A stretch of 64,000 nt of DNA from Deltaproteobacteria bacterium RIFCSPHIGHO2_02_FULL_44_16 (GCA_001798185.1 MGRM01000011.1:25938-89937), one strand, 5' to 3'; shown: positions 53,080-62,669, numbered from the stretch's first letter. Numbers and translations are program-made. The notes: a model not told the origin generated them from the letters alone.

Positions 53080-53150
53080 TTCATCCTTCGACAAGCTCAG
53101 GATGAATAGCCTTAATTTCTACGCTCACCCTGAGCCTGTCGAAGGGCGAG
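53080..53150. repeat. Two REP-like hairpins upstream of yicC
   Basis: TTCATCCT/AGGATGAA (53080-53106) and CGCTCACCCTGAGCCTGTCG...GGGCGAG (53122-53150), same family as 6346-6402. Confidence 0.75.
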
Positions 53151-53159
53151 ATTCATTGT

Positions 53160-53831
53160 TTATTTACTTTTTTCTAAAACAATTTTTGTTTCACCGAGCT
53201 CAATGACATCTCCTTTTTTGAGAAGTCGTGATTCAACTTCTTGACCATTCACATACGTTCCATTTTTGCTGACGAGATCAAGAATCCCCACCGCTCCACT
53301 TTTGTCCGCAAAAATCATGGCATGAAGTCGCGAAAGCGCTGCATCAGAAAAAACAACATCTGAGGCGCGATGAAAAGCGCCAATCCGTTCCACTTTTTCG
53401 ATCTCATCTTCATCATATTCATGCGCAGATTGAAATTGTCGTTGAACATACGCCATGATGAGAGACTTTGTTCGCTCATCAATCGAAAGATTAAGACCAA
53501 GAGAGAGAATGCTGGTGCGATCTGAAGTCTCTTCTCCTCTCCCAAGAGCTCGACAACTTTTTCTCTGCACTTCAAACGTTCGACCCATATCAGGACCGTG
53601 AAGCACGCGAAACGTCAGCGCAGTGTCCTCATTGTAAAAAGTCGTCACTTCTCGACTTTTCACTCGAAGATTCTCTGCTTCTTGGACAATCATAACAGGG
53701 ACATCATTGAGAACAGGAAATTTCAACTGACATCGTTCGCACAACAGCGCGCGGCCACCTTCGACTGCGGTGACTGGTTGTTTACATTCTGGACAAGCAA
53801 GAAGTTCAATCAGTTTCGCATCAAGAGTCAT
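53160..53831 (-). CDS. Trm112-like zinc ribbon fused to FHA domain
   Basis: 223 aa. Residues 1-55 form a Trm112/YcaR-type zinc ribbon (Cys13, Cys16, Cys31, Cys34; LLACPECKQPV). About 70-223 is a split-looking FHA domain: FRVLHGPDMGRTFEV, RALGRGEE, ALSRLHAMI and LVSKNGTYVNG. The segment between RALGRGEE and ALSRLHA holds an unusually long insert. FHA domains bind phosphothreonine, but no kinase gene adjoins. Starts 3 nt after skp stop region on the same strand. Confidence 0.85.
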   Translation of the reverse strand: MTLDAKLIELLACPECKQPVTAVEGGRALLCERCQLKFPVLNDVPVMIVQEAENLRVKSREVTTFYNEDTALTFRVLHGPDMGRTFEVQRKSCRALGRGEETSDRTSILSLGLNLSIDERTKSLIMAYVQRQFQSAHEYDEDEIEKVERIGAFHRASDVVFSDAALSRLHAMIFADKSGAVGILDLVSKNGTYVNGQEVESRLLKKGDVIELGETKIVLEKSK

Positions 53832-53834
53832 GGA

Positions 53835-54374
53835 TTATTTTGTGGTATTGTAAATACGAATGACTTCATTCGTTAAATCATTCCCCTCAGGAGCATATAA
53901 AATCATCTCTTTCGGAAGAATAACAGCGTAACCACGTTCTTGACCAAGTTTGAGAATAATTTTTTTTAATTTTTCGCCAATCGGCTTGATATAACTTCCC
54001 TCTTTTTCGGCAAATGTTTTTTCTGATTCAGCCCCCATTTTTTGAAGTTCCATAAAAGCCTGCTGGAGTTTCATCTCTTTCTCTCGAGAAGCTTCTGCAG
54101 AAAGAATGGGTCGTTGTTTATCGAGATTTTCTTTTTCTTGTTGAATCTCTTTTTGTTTGAGTTCAATTTTTTTCCGAAGCGCGTTTCCTTCTCCTTCAAG
54201 CTGTGCTTTTGCTTTTTTCCCCTCTTCCACTTCATTTAAAGCGCGATTCAAATCGACATAGGCAACTTTGACAGTTGAATCCGCACTTTTTGCTTCTTCC
54301 TTTTTATCCGCCGCATCGACATTGACACTTAAAAGAAGTGTGCAAAGAGCGACATAAAAAATACTCCGTTTCAT
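53835..54374 (-). CDS. Periplasmic chaperone Skp/OmpH
   Basis: 179 aa from the ATG behind AAGGAGG. Signal peptide (1-21, VDAA cut), then KVAYVDLNRALNEVEEGKKAK and long coiled-coil arms, the OmpH plan. It carries unfolded outer-membrane proteins. It follows bamA, as usual. Confidence 0.9.
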   Translation of the reverse strand: MKRSIFYVALCTLLLSVNVDAADKKEEAKSADSTVKVAYVDLNRALNEVEEGKKAKAQLEGEGNALRKKIELKQKEIQQEKENLDKQRPILSAEASREKEMKLQQAFMELQKMGAESEKTFAEKEGSYIKPIGEKLKKIILKLGQERGYAVILPKEMILYAPEGNDLTNEVIRIYNTTK

Positions 54375-54464
54375 GCTTTCCTCCTTCATCATAGGTTAAG
54401 CTTTAATTCAATAATAAAACCAACGGGTTATATCAAGAGGTTTCTGGGATCTGTTTACAAAGTA

Positions 54465-54550
54465 TGTCATCGCGAGCCCGAAGGGCGTGGCGATCTCCCG
54501 AAAACACTATAGGCAGGAGATTGCTTCGTCGTTCTACTCCTCGCAATGAC
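54465..54550. repeat. Dispersed repeat GTCATCGCGAG...CTCGCAATGAC, copy 3
   Basis: 86 bp, same ends as copies at 17312 and 24185. It lies in the 197-bp bamA-skp gap, suggesting it was inserted within an operon. Confidence 0.85.
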
Positions 54551-54571
54551 ACACAGGCTTTCAAGCACGCT

Positions 54572-56848
54572 CTAAAAGAAGTGTCCGATGGCGAAGTTGA
54601 AGACAAGATCGTCTTCGCCTGTTTTGGGATTGATCGGGATACCCCACTCAAATCGCAGCGGGCCGATCGGAGAGTTCCAACGAAGTCCAAAACCATAGTT
54701 ATGGCGCAAAGAATCTAAAGAATAACTTTCCTCTTCGGCAAAAGCATTTCCTGTGTCGTAAAAAGTGACGGCAGAAATGCCGGCAACTTTAATGAGCGGC
54801 ACTTCGATCTCTGCTGTAAAGAGAAGAAGTTTATCTCCGCCGAAAACAAAATCGATATCATCTCCAGAAGGTCCCGCAGGAATCCGAAGTTTTGGACCGA
54901 GCGAGTTCGGGAAAAATCCTCTCAAAGAATTTGGCCCTCCCGTGAAAAATCGCTCGAACAAAGGAACCGGAGAATCATTCAAACTTTTAATATGGCCAAT
55001 GCGTCCAAAAGTCTTAAAAACAATTCCCTTCCAGACAGGCTGATACCAAAGTGAACGATAATTTGTGCGGAAATAATCATTGTCCCCACCAAGCTTTGCC
55101 CCCGAAACTTCAAAAGAGGCAACATTATAGGTCCCTTTCGTGGGAATTAAACGATTGTCACGCGTATCGCGATCGACCGCAAAAGCAAAAGCCGAGGTGA
55201 GTCCACCTGCATTTTGTCGAAAAAACTGAGGCACAGCGATACTGAAACTTGAGACCCCGACATCTTCAAGACGATAGGTGGTATCAAATGACCAGCGTTC
55301 AAAAAATGGATGTCCGAGTGAAAGCGTTCCACCTGTGGAGGTTCGACGAAAATCATTAAAGAGATAGGCAGTGCGATACGCGGAAAATCCCGCTGACCAT
55401 TTCGTATCGAGAAAATAAGGATCGCGGAAAGAGAGCGTAAAAAATTGACGACGTTTTGAAAACTCAGCTCCCAACTCACCACTCATGCCATATCCAAAGA
55501 AATTTTCTTTTCTCATCGTTAAACCAAAAATAAAACTTTCGAGTGAAGAGAAACCCGCTTGAATATTAAACTGGCCGGTCTTCCGTTCTTTGACCGTAAC
55601 ATTGAGAATGACGGTATCATCACGGCTTCCTCGAGGAGTTGCAAAGTTCACTTCTTCAAAAAGTCCGAGCTGCATGAGTCGACGGCGGCTCTCCCGAAGA
55701 TTGCGCTCACTATAACGATCATTCTCCAAAACTCTTAGCTCACGACGAACCACTTTATCTCGTGTTGTCGTATTTCCAAAAATATGAATTTTTTCGATGG
55801 TAATGCGATTTCCTTTTTCAATTTCAAAATGAATATCTGCCGTCAAAGTTTCATCATGGGGAAGAGTTCTCGGAACAATATTCGCAAACGCATATCCCTC
55901 ATCCCCATAACGTTCGGTCAGGGTCAGAATATCTTCTTCGAGTTTGCGTTGACTATAAATATTTTTCGGTTTCGTTTTGAGAATACTCAGGAGTTCCTGT
56001 TTTGTCGTCAAAATATCACCTTCGATATCCACTTCTCCAACATGATACTGCTCCCCTTCTTGGATTTGAAAAGAGACAAAAATGTAACGCTTGTCTTTTG
56101 AGATGGTCACTTTTGGAGGCGAAACTTTTACGTTGAGATATCCATGATTCAAATAATGATACGTGAGAAAAAGTTTGTCCGTTCGGAGCTGTTCTTCTTC
56201 GTATTTCCCCGACTTTGTTAAAAAAGAGAGAACTCCCTTCTTTTTTGTACGCATCACAGCACGAAGCTGATCGTCGCTAAAAACTTTGTTGCCGATAAAT
56301 TGAACTTTCCGAACAGCAATGCCTTGATTCTCCATAATCTCAAAAACAAGTTTGGTTTCATTCACCCCAATTTCTTCTAAACGATAATCGACGTGGGCAA
56401 GATAATATCCTTTATTCGCGTACTTCTGCCGTATCTTCTCAATGGTTTTAGCAACATCGTGTTCATTGAGAGGGCGATACGTTCGCACCACCATTTCCTC
56501 TTCGAGATTTTTATCATTTATTTTACGATTTCCCGTAAAGACAACTTTGGTAATCAGTGGATTCTCGACAAAATGATAAACGAGTCGAACGCCAGCAGGA
56601 ACGATAAAACGTTCCACTTGAACATCGCTAAACTGACCGAGTTTATAGAGCTCTTGAATATCTTTTCGAAGTCGTTCGGAATCGAATGGATATCCCTCTT
56701 TGGTGCCAATCGTATTGAGAATGGTTTCTTCCGGAGTTCGAATGTTTCCGTCAAATGAAATGTCTTTAATCACTTCAAATTCTGCAAAAGAGAGAGACGG
56801 CAGTAAAAGAAAGAGCCAAAAAAAGAATATGAAAAAGCGCAGCTTCAT
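54572..56848 (-). CDS. bamA: Outer-membrane assembly factor BamA
   Basis: 758 aa. Signal peptide (1-22), five POTRA domains (about 23-350; IRTPEETILNTI, ENPLITKVVFTGNRKI, RKVQFIGNKVFSDDQ, VGEVDIEGDI, ITIEKIHIFGNTTTRDKV) and a 16-strand barrel with the SLRGF-type GPNSLRGFFP motif. It ends in Phe (IGHFF), the C-terminal outer-membrane signature. Catalyses insertion of beta-barrel proteins. The start overlaps lolD by 4 bp. Confidence 0.96.
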   Translation of the reverse strand: MKLRFFIFFFWLFLLLPSLSFAEFEVIKDISFDGNIRTPEETILNTIGTKEGYPFDSERLRKDIQELYKLGQFSDVQVERFIVPAGVRLVYHFVENPLITKVVFTGNRKINDKNLEEEMVVRTYRPLNEHDVAKTIEKIRQKYANKGYYLAHVDYRLEEIGVNETKLVFEIMENQGIAVRKVQFIGNKVFSDDQLRAVMRTKKKGVLSFLTKSGKYEEEQLRTDKLFLTYHYLNHGYLNVKVSPPKVTISKDKRYIFVSFQIQEGEQYHVGEVDIEGDILTTKQELLSILKTKPKNIYSQRKLEEDILTLTERYGDEGYAFANIVPRTLPHDETLTADIHFEIEKGNRITIEKIHIFGNTTTRDKVVRRELRVLENDRYSERNLRESRRRLMQLGLFEEVNFATPRGSRDDTVILNVTVKERKTGQFNIQAGFSSLESFIFGLTMRKENFFGYGMSGELGAEFSKRRQFFTLSFRDPYFLDTKWSAGFSAYRTAYLFNDFRRTSTGGTLSLGHPFFERWSFDTTYRLEDVGVSSFSIAVPQFFRQNAGGLTSAFAFAVDRDTRDNRLIPTKGTYNVASFEVSGAKLGGDNDYFRTNYRSLWYQPVWKGIVFKTFGRIGHIKSLNDSPVPLFERFFTGGPNSLRGFFPNSLGPKLRIPAGPSGDDIDFVFGGDKLLLFTAEIEVPLIKVAGISAVTFYDTGNAFAEEESYSLDSLRHNYGFGLRWNSPIGPLRFEWGIPINPKTGEDDLVFNFAIGHFF

Positions 56849-57522
56849 AAGGTGGCCTCATGAAGCGATCCCTCTTTGAGTTCAAGATGGCGCGGGAGCG
56901 ATCGAAGCAGCTCTTGATTGTGCGAAACGACGACGAGCGCCATTCCTTCATGCGCAAGACGAAGAAGATAATCCCATATTTTCTTCCCTGTCTGTTCATC
57001 GAGATTTCCGGTCGGTTCATCCGCGAGAATGACACGTGGACGCATCACCACCGCACGAGCAATGGCAACACGTTGTTGTTCACCACCAGAGAGTTCCCCT
57101 GGTCGATGATGAAAACGATCCGTAAGTCCAACAGCGGCAAGCGCCTCTTGTGCTTTTTCTTCTGCTTGGCTTCGCGAGTTTCCAGCGATAAGACAAGGAA
57201 TCATCACATTCTCAAGAGCGGAAAATTCAGAGAGCAAATGATAGAACTGAAACACAAAACCGACGGTAGTATTTCGAAACCGAGCCCGCTCTTCATCGTT
57301 CAGAGAAAAAAGATCTTGTCCCTCAAAAAATACTTTTCCTGACGTCGGGGTATCGAGCCCCCCAAGCAGATGAAGAAAGGTCGATTTTCCAGCTCCCGAA
57401 ACTCCAAAAATGCCGACACACTCACGCTCTGCGAGCGAAAAATTGATCTCTTTGAGAACTCCAACAGCAGCTCTCCCTTCATCGTACCGTTTACTGACTT
57501 GGTGTGTGGTCAAAAGTGGCAT
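56845..57522 (-). CDS. lolD: Lipoprotein-releasing ABC transporter ATPase LolD
   Basis: 225 aa. Walker [40 protein letters not shown] and [14 protein letters not shown]. LolD energises extraction of lipoproteins from the inner membrane with LolCE. The start at 57522 fits LolD homologues; another ATG at 57543 is preceded by GGGGG and is possible. It sits directly after the two LolC/E genes. Confidence 0.9.
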   Translation of the reverse strand: MPLLTTHQVSKRYDEGRAAVGVLKEINFSLAERECVGIFGVSGAGKSTFLHLLGGLDTPTSGKVFFEGQDLFSLNDEERARFRNTTVGFVFQFYHLLSEFSALENVMIPCLIAGNSRSQAEEKAQEALAAVGLTDRFHHRPGELSGGEQQRVAIARAVVMRPRVILADEPTGNLDEQTGKKIWDYLLRLAHEGMALVVVSHNQELLRSLPRHLELKEGSLHEATL

Positions 57523-57529
57523 GTGGAAG

Positions 57530-58735
57530 CTAACGTAACCCATCCCCCAGAGGATATGATGAGAGTCGTGCCGCAGCCAGACGCGAGGTGACAGCGCAGA
57601 TACCGAGGCAAAAAGTCCCGATAAATCCACATAATACAGGAGAGAAGTCAAGCGGGAGATGCCGCAGAAAATAGATCTCTTCCTCAAGTGCAATGAGCGG
57701 ATAGCTTTTGAGAACCCAGATGATCAAACCGCTCACCGCGAGGCCGATGATCACACCGATCATTCCGGTCCACACTCCACTGCGCGTGATCATGCCAACA
57801 AGTTTTTTTCGAGGCATCCCCAAAGCATACAGAATGGCGACCTCTTTTTTCCGAAAAAGAATCAAAAGAATGAGAACCGTCATAATATTGAGCGCGGCAA
57901 CAATGACGATCACTCCCATAATCATTCCAAACATCCACTTTTCCAATGTCAGCGCGGCAAAAAGATCTCGGTTGAGATCCTTCCACGTTAAAATCTCATC
58001 AATATCTTGAAACTCAACTCGAAGTTTCTCAGCAAGCGAAAATGCTTGATTTGGATCTGCGAGAGAAATTTCGATACCGGTCATTTCATCATTTTGAATC
58101 TCAAAAAGAGATTTCATCTCGGGAATCGACATAAAGAGAAATTGAGAATCATAATCATACATGCCAGATGAAAAAGTTCCGATCGCTTCAATTTCTTCAA
58201 AACGATTCGTCTCCTTGGTCGGAAGAAGAAGTCGTAATCCTGGATCTTGCGGTGTCACCTCCAACATTTTCGTAAGCGCTTTGCCTATGACCACAACAGG
58301 TTTGTTTTTTTTATGATCATCTTGCCAAAAATGGACGTTGAGTGTTTTGAGAGAAGTAAATTGATCAGGATCAACTCCCTTCACCACCACACCCTTGATT
58401 GTGCCATGCGACACCGCAAGCGCTTCCCGATAGAGAAAATGGGTGAAAGAAAGAATTTCGCCTTTTTCTTTCAGATGAGAAAGTTTTTGAACGATATCTT
58501 TTTGAACTTCTGTGGAATGAAAAGAAGGGAGCACAATGACATGAGCATTAAAATCGAGAAGTGATCTCATATAGGCATGCTCAAATCCACGCGCGATGGT
58601 CATCGAGATCAGGAGTGTCGTCACCGCAAGCGCTATTCCCACAATCGTAATAACACGCATCACTTTGAGCGAAGGAGGGAGCGTTGAAAAACGGTGCATG
58701 CGACGAAGAATAAAAGAGGTGTTCATGTTATTCAT
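57530..58735 (-). CDS. LolC/LolE-type lipoprotein-releasing permease (second copy)
   Basis: 401 aa from the ATG with GAGGTG seven nt upstream. One N-terminal membrane segment, a large periplasmic MacB-core domain (about 60-240) and three C-terminal membrane segments: the FtsX/LolC plan. Paired with the next gene, it would form a heterodimeric LolCE. It overlaps the upstream paralogue by 8 bp. Confidence 0.87.
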   Translation of the reverse strand: MNNMNTSFILRRMHRFSTLPPSLKVMRVITIVGIALAVTTLLISMTIARGFEHAYMRSLLDFNAHVIVLPSFHSTEVQKDIVQKLSHLKEKGEILSFTHFLYREALAVSHGTIKGVVVKGVDPDQFTSLKTLNVHFWQDDHKKNKPVVVIGKALTKMLEVTPQDPGLRLLLPTKETNRFEEIEAIGTFSSGMYDYDSQFLFMSIPEMKSLFEIQNDEMTGIEISLADPNQAFSLAEKLRVEFQDIDEILTWKDLNRDLFAALTLEKWMFGMIMGVIVIVAALNIMTVLILLILFRKKEVAILYALGMPRKKLVGMITRSGVWTGMIGVIIGLAVSGLIIWVLKSYPLIALEEEIYFLRHLPLDFSPVLCGFIGTFCLGICAVTSRLAAARLSSYPLGDGLR

Positions 58736-59948
58736 AGCGAAGCACCTCACACGGAGCTTCTTTGGCGGCTCTCATGGCAGGAAAAAACGCAGCCAACATG
58801 GCAAAGAAAATCCCGCAGAAAAAGAAGAGAACAACCCATGTAAACTCAACCGAGACGGGCAACACATCCAGATAATACGTGCTCGGAAGCGAGAGTGGAT
58901 ATTGTTGAAGAAGGTAACAAATGAAGAGACCCAAAAATGTACCCAGAAATGAGCCACCGGCTCCGATCCAAAAACCTTGAAGCAAAAAGATTCTGCGGAT
59001 TTTTCTTGGTGATATTCCACATGAACGTAAGATCCCAATGTCCTTTCGTTTTGATGCTGTCATGAGAAAAAGAACGCCCATCATTGAAAAAGAGGAAATG
59101 AGAAGAATGAACAAAAGGACAATATTCATGACAATGCGCTCAAAGCGAAGAGCTTGAAAGAGTTTTTGATTCTCTTCACTCCACGCATGAGCTTTCCAAC
59201 CTGACGGCAAGCTTTGACGTAATCTTGCCACAACTTTGTACGCATGCTCCGGATATTGTAGACGAACATTCCATCCCCGCGAGATCTGCTCTCCCAGAAG
59301 TTTGGTGGCATTTTCGCGCGAAAGAAAGATCACTTTCGTATCGTATTCATAAATCCCCGATTCAAAAACACCAACCACAGGATAGCGATAGGCACGTGGA
59401 GCAAGCTCTCCCGTAGGCCCAACTTCCGCAAGCGGCGCAATCAATCGAATCGAATCTTCAAAATCAGGATGAGCTAAAAGTGTGCCTGAAACTTCTTTCC
59501 CTAAAATAACCCCGGAAAAATTCTCTTTTCCCTGGGGAAAATAAAATTGAACTCGTTTCATAAAAGGAAGTTCCTGAGGATCGAGACTCCGAACTCGTAC
59601 TCCTTGCACAGCTTCTCCGACTGTTTCTGGCCCTTGGGCTATTGCTTCGCCTTCTACAAAGGGAGTGACAAGAACTGTGGACTCATCTTGAAGAAGTGAT
59701 TCTATCTGTTCACGTGTCAGATCATCTTGTGCGGAGTCAGGAGCCCGAAGAAGCACATGCGCATGAAGTCCTAAAAGTCGCTCTGTTAATTCGCGATGAA
59801 AACCACACATGATGGAAAGCACCACAATAAGCGCGAGAACTCCAATCGTCACTCCCAGAATTGAGGTTGTCGTGAGAAAGGAAAGGAATCGCTCAGAACG
59901 TCGACTTCGAAAATAGCGCCAAGCTATCCAGGTTGAGATCATAGGCAT
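58728..59948 (-). CDS. LolC/LolE-type lipoprotein-releasing permease (first copy)
   Basis: 406 aa from the ATG at 59948 (59942 also possible; a TTG at 59954 lies within the structured repeat). ISTWIAWRYFRSRRSERFLSF start, four membrane segments and a periplasmic core, as in LolC/LolE. It resembles its downstream neighbour in layout. Its start abuts structured-repeat copy B, so its ribosome site would lie in that element; no clear Shine-Dalgarno is seen. Confidence 0.88.
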   Translation of the reverse strand: MPMISTWIAWRYFRSRRSERFLSFLTTTSILGVTIGVLALIVVLSIMCGFHRELTERLLGLHAHVLLRAPDSAQDDLTREQIESLLQDESTVLVTPFVEGEAIAQGPETVGEAVQGVRVRSLDPQELPFMKRVQFYFPQGKENFSGVILGKEVSGTLLAHPDFEDSIRLIAPLAEVGPTGELAPRAYRYPVVGVFESGIYEYDTKVIFLSRENATKLLGEQISRGWNVRLQYPEHAYKVVARLRQSLPSGWKAHAWSEENQKLFQALRFERIVMNIVLLFILLISSFSMMGVLFLMTASKRKDIGILRSCGISPRKIRRIFLLQGFWIGAGGSFLGTFLGLFICYLLQQYPLSLPSTYYLDVLPVSVEFTWVVLFFFCGIFFAMLAAFFPAMRAAKEAPCEVLRYE

Positions 59949-59949
59949 T

Positions 59950-60094
59950 ACCAAACTGTCATCGCATTTTCTCTCGGGGTACAGCGGCTTCGGTTACGCT
60001 CCTCGCCGCTTCTGTTTCCATCGGCGCGATCTTTCGATTGGCATTGACGCGCCTCAGTCAAAGGCCCCCTGCGAGAAAATCCTCGACAGTTTGG
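59950..60094. repeat. ~145-bp structured repeat element, copy B
   Basis: Same architecture as 43038-43184. One inner hairpin reads AGCGGC/GCCGCT where copy A has AGACGC/GCGTCT, two compensating base-pair changes. It begins 2 nt after the lysS stop and runs up to the lolC/E start. Confidence 0.9.
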
Positions 60095-60096
60095 AA

Positions 60097-61587
60097 TCAT
60101 GACTCATCTCTTTTTTTCAACTGGGGAAATAAAATTACATCTCTGATTGACGGGGAATCCGTAAGAAGCATCACCAATCGATCGATGCCAACACCTTCTC
60201 CAGCAGCTGGTGGCATCCCATATTCAAGCGCCTGAATATAATCGGCATCATAATGCATCGCCTCATCGTTTCCACCTGAAAGAGCTTCGACCTGTTTACG
60301 AAAGCGCTCAGCTTGATCTTCTGGATCATTGAGCTCTGAAAAAGCGTTGGCAATTTCGCGACCGTAGATAAAAAGTTCGAACCGATCCGTAACGTCGGGA
60401 TTTTTATCATTCCGACGAGCGAGCGGAGAGACTTCTGTGGGATAGTGTGTAATAAATGTCGGCTGAATTAATTTTGCTTCACAGGTCAGCTCAAAAATTT
60501 CTGTGAGGATTGCACCGAGTCCCTCTTTTTCTGATTTCAGTTTATCACCAAGACTTTTGGCATAACTCAGCGCCTTCTCTCGATTTGTCAAAACCGCAGG
60601 ATCCACTTTGCCGACCTGAACAAGTGCTTCGTTTAATGTGTAACGTTGGAAGGGAGGAGAAAAATTTATTTCAGTTCCTTGATATGTTACGCGCAAAGTG
60701 CCGTGCACTTTTTTGAGCACATGCGCGAGCATGCTTTCAGTGAGGTTCATGAGATCTTCATACGTTGCGTACGACTGATAAAACTCGAGCATGGTAAATT
60801 CGGGGTTATGCTGAATGGAAATTCCTTCGTTGCGAAAATTACGATTGATTTCAAAAACCCGTTCAAGACCACCAACGACAAGGCGTTTGAGATAAAGCTC
60901 CGGCGCAATGCGAAGATAGAGATCCATATCGAGTTTATGATGATGTGTCACAAAAGGTTTTGCCGCAGCGCCACCTGGAATCGAATGCATCATCGGCGTT
61001 TCGACTTCCAAAAAGTCTCGTTCATGTAAAAATTCGCGAATGGCTTGAACGACCTGTGCACGAATGCGAAATGTTTTTTTCACGTCGTCATTCGCGATGA
61101 GATCAACATAGCGTTGTCGATAGCGTGTTTCGACATCGGTTAACCCATGCCATTTCTCCGGCAAAGGACGGAGAGATGTGGTCACGAGCTTCAGATCTTT
61201 TGCTTTAAGGGAGAGTTCGCCTGTTTTCGTCCGAAAAAGAGGCCCTTCAAAAAGCGCAAAATCGCCCACATTGAAGGTTTTATAAAGGTTGAAGAGTTCG
61301 TCGGAAAGGTCTTGTTTTTGAATAAAAATTTGAAACTCACCCGAACGGTCACGAATGCGCAAAAAAGCAGCTTTTCCAAACGAGCGAATCATCATGATTC
61401 TTCCCGCAAGCGAAAATGTTTTTTGAAGAGATTCTAGTTCTTCTGCGTTTTGTGCTCCATGTATCCTCTGAATCTCTTCAGAAGTATGATGAGGCAGAAT
61501 TCCATTTGGATAAGGATTAATCCCCTGCTCACGATAGACAGAGAGCTTTTTGCGCCGCTCGGCAATATATTGATTTTCCTCTGACAT
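60097..61587 (-). CDS. lysS: Lysyl-tRNA synthetase, class II
   Basis: 496 aa. OB-fold anticodon-binding domain (about 50-150), then class II core: motif 1 around EVETPMMHSIPGGAAAKPF, motif 2 FRNEGISIQHNPEFTMLEFY, motif 3 GVGIDRLVMLL. Charges tRNA-Lys. No obvious ribosome site. Upstream of the lolC/E-lolD-bamA cluster. Confidence 0.95.
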   Translation of the reverse strand: MSEENQYIAERRKKLSVYREQGINPYPNGILPHHTSEEIQRIHGAQNAEELESLQKTFSLAGRIMMIRSFGKAAFLRIRDRSGEFQIFIQKQDLSDELFNLYKTFNVGDFALFEGPLFRTKTGELSLKAKDLKLVTTSLRPLPEKWHGLTDVETRYRQRYVDLIANDDVKKTFRIRAQVVQAIREFLHERDFLEVETPMMHSIPGGAAAKPFVTHHHKLDMDLYLRIAPELYLKRLVVGGLERVFEINRNFRNEGISIQHNPEFTMLEFYQSYATYEDLMNLTESMLAHVLKKVHGTLRVTYQGTEINFSPPFQRYTLNEALVQVGKVDPAVLTNREKALSYAKSLGDKLKSEKEGLGAILTEIFELTCEAKLIQPTFITHYPTEVSPLARRNDKNPDVTDRFELFIYGREIANAFSELNDPEDQAERFRKQVEALSGGNDEAMHYDADYIQALEYGMPPAAGEGVGIDRLVMLLTDSPSIRDVILFPQLKKRDES

Positions 61588-61642
61588 AAGAGGCGTGATT
61601 TTGGTTAAAGGATGCGGAAAGTCAATGGGAATTCAGATGGGA

Positions 61643-62038
61643 CTAAGAAGAGAGAGTCTCTTCCACCAATCGCAACATTTTTTCTGCTGTTTGAAGCGCG
61701 AGGCGCGCATCTTCTGCTGTAAATGTTGTAACCACATCATCAGGATAACGGGCAGGAATATAAAATTTATCTAACTTTCGAACATCCATCTGGATTGAGG
61801 CAAACAATGAATGACGGTCGAGGATCTGTGAAAACAAAAATCCGAGATGGTGTGAGCGTGGAGGTACGATTCCATCAACAATCAACATCGCCTTTACTGC
61901 TTTCTCAACCGCTTGGTGACATAAGAAGCAAGTAATATGATGTTGTTGCGTCTCTTTTTCTCCAGCCTGGGCGTATTGAAAATCGCTCCAGGCACGATCG
62001 ATCCATTCATGTGCCAATTTTTTCTGCTTTTCGCTCAT
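61643..62038 (-). CDS. HEPN-domain protein (putative HepT-type toxin)
   Basis: 131 aa from the ATG at 62038. Four-helix HEPN domain: WIDRAWSDFQYAQ, CFLCHQAVEKAVKAML, and PPRSHHLGFL with Arg61 and His63/64 close to the R-x4-6-H RNase site, although the spacing is shorter than canonical. PARYPDD is a frequent family ending. Paired with the overlapping nucleotidyltransferase gene (32 bp), the typical HEPN/MNT module in which the transferase neutralises the HEPN RNase. Confidence 0.85.
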   Translation of the reverse strand: MSEKQKKLAHEWIDRAWSDFQYAQAGEKETQQHHITCFLCHQAVEKAVKAMLIVDGIVPPRSHHLGFLFSQILDRHSLFASIQMDVRKLDKFYIPARYPDDVVTTFTAEDARLALQTAEKMLRLVEETLSS

Positions 62039-62504
62039 ACAATATCTGCCCTTTACTGACGATTTCACTGATAAAAAAATCTCTGAGATCGAGCCTTTCC
62101 CGAAGTTCTTGCGGAGTATAGATATGAAGCTCAAGAGGAGCATCTGGATCTAAAACAGAAAGCAGTTCGTCACTTCGATCAAGCCGTCGCTTCGATGTTT
62201 CTTTTACAATCAACAGGTCAATATCACTCCCTTCATGCCAGGCTCCAATGGATGTTGATCCAAAGAGAACAATCTTTTCTGGTTGATAATGTTCGATGAT
62301 CTGCTGGACAGCTTGGTGAATCCAGAGCCGGTATTGTTCTGAAAGCATAAAACGTTGATAGGTTTTGATATCAATTAAAGCGGCAACGGGCTTTCCATGA
62401 CGCTCAATAAAACATGGTTTTTTGGAGTAGCGAACCTGATCAAGGAGTTCTCCAAAACGAGTTCTTGCATCAAAAGCTGAATATTTTTGAATGGTTTCCT
62501 TCAT
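62007..62504 (-). CDS. Phd/YefM-like domain fused to MNT nucleotidyltransferase (putative antitoxin)
   Basis: 165 aa from the ATG at 62504. Residues 1-55 resemble a Phd/YefM DNA-binding antitoxin (SAFDARTRFGELLDQVRYSK, PCFIERHGKPVAALI). About 60-160 is a minimal nucleotidyltransferase with GSTSIGAWHEGSDIDLL at 82-98 and all acidic residues in place. Such enzymes AMPylate HEPN toxins. The N-terminal antitoxin domain is an unusual addition and may autoregulate via the palindrome at 62514-62532. Confidence 0.85.
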   Translation of the reverse strand: MKETIQKYSAFDARTRFGELLDQVRYSKKPCFIERHGKPVAALIDIKTYQRFMLSEQYRLWIHQAVQQIIEHYQPEKIVLFGSTSIGAWHEGSDIDLLIVKETSKRRLDRSDELLSVLDPDAPLELHIYTPQELRERLDLRDFFISEIVSKGQILYERKAEKIGT

Positions 62505-62513
62505 ATTGATGAG

Positions 62514-62532
62514 TTTAATGTAATTCATTAAA
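62514..62532. promoter_or_regulatory. Palindrome upstream of the Phd-MNT gene
   Basis: Perfect 7-bp inverted repeat TTTAATG-5 bp-CATTAAA just before the preferred start. Well placed to be the operator for the Phd-like domain; an in-frame ATG at 62526-62528 lies within it. Confidence 0.5.
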
Positions 62533-62546
62533 AGTGCAAGGAAAAT

Positions 62547-62669
62547 TTATTGATTCAACCAAGGGGAGAGACTCTCTTCCACAAATGCTTCGTACGAAAA
62601 GTGCATGCCGCCACCGACTGCAAGTCCACTGAGACCAAGCGTTGCAAATTCGTTCTTTTCAAATGAAGG
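62547..62669 (-). pseudogene. 3' remnant of an unidentified gene
   Basis: An open 40-codon end (NEFATLGLSGLAVGGGMHFS continuing to LSPWLNQ and stop) with no start or ribosome site, cut off upstream by a REP-like element whose edge supplies a stop. Looks like the tail of a lost gene; the family is not recognisable. Confidence 0.4.
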
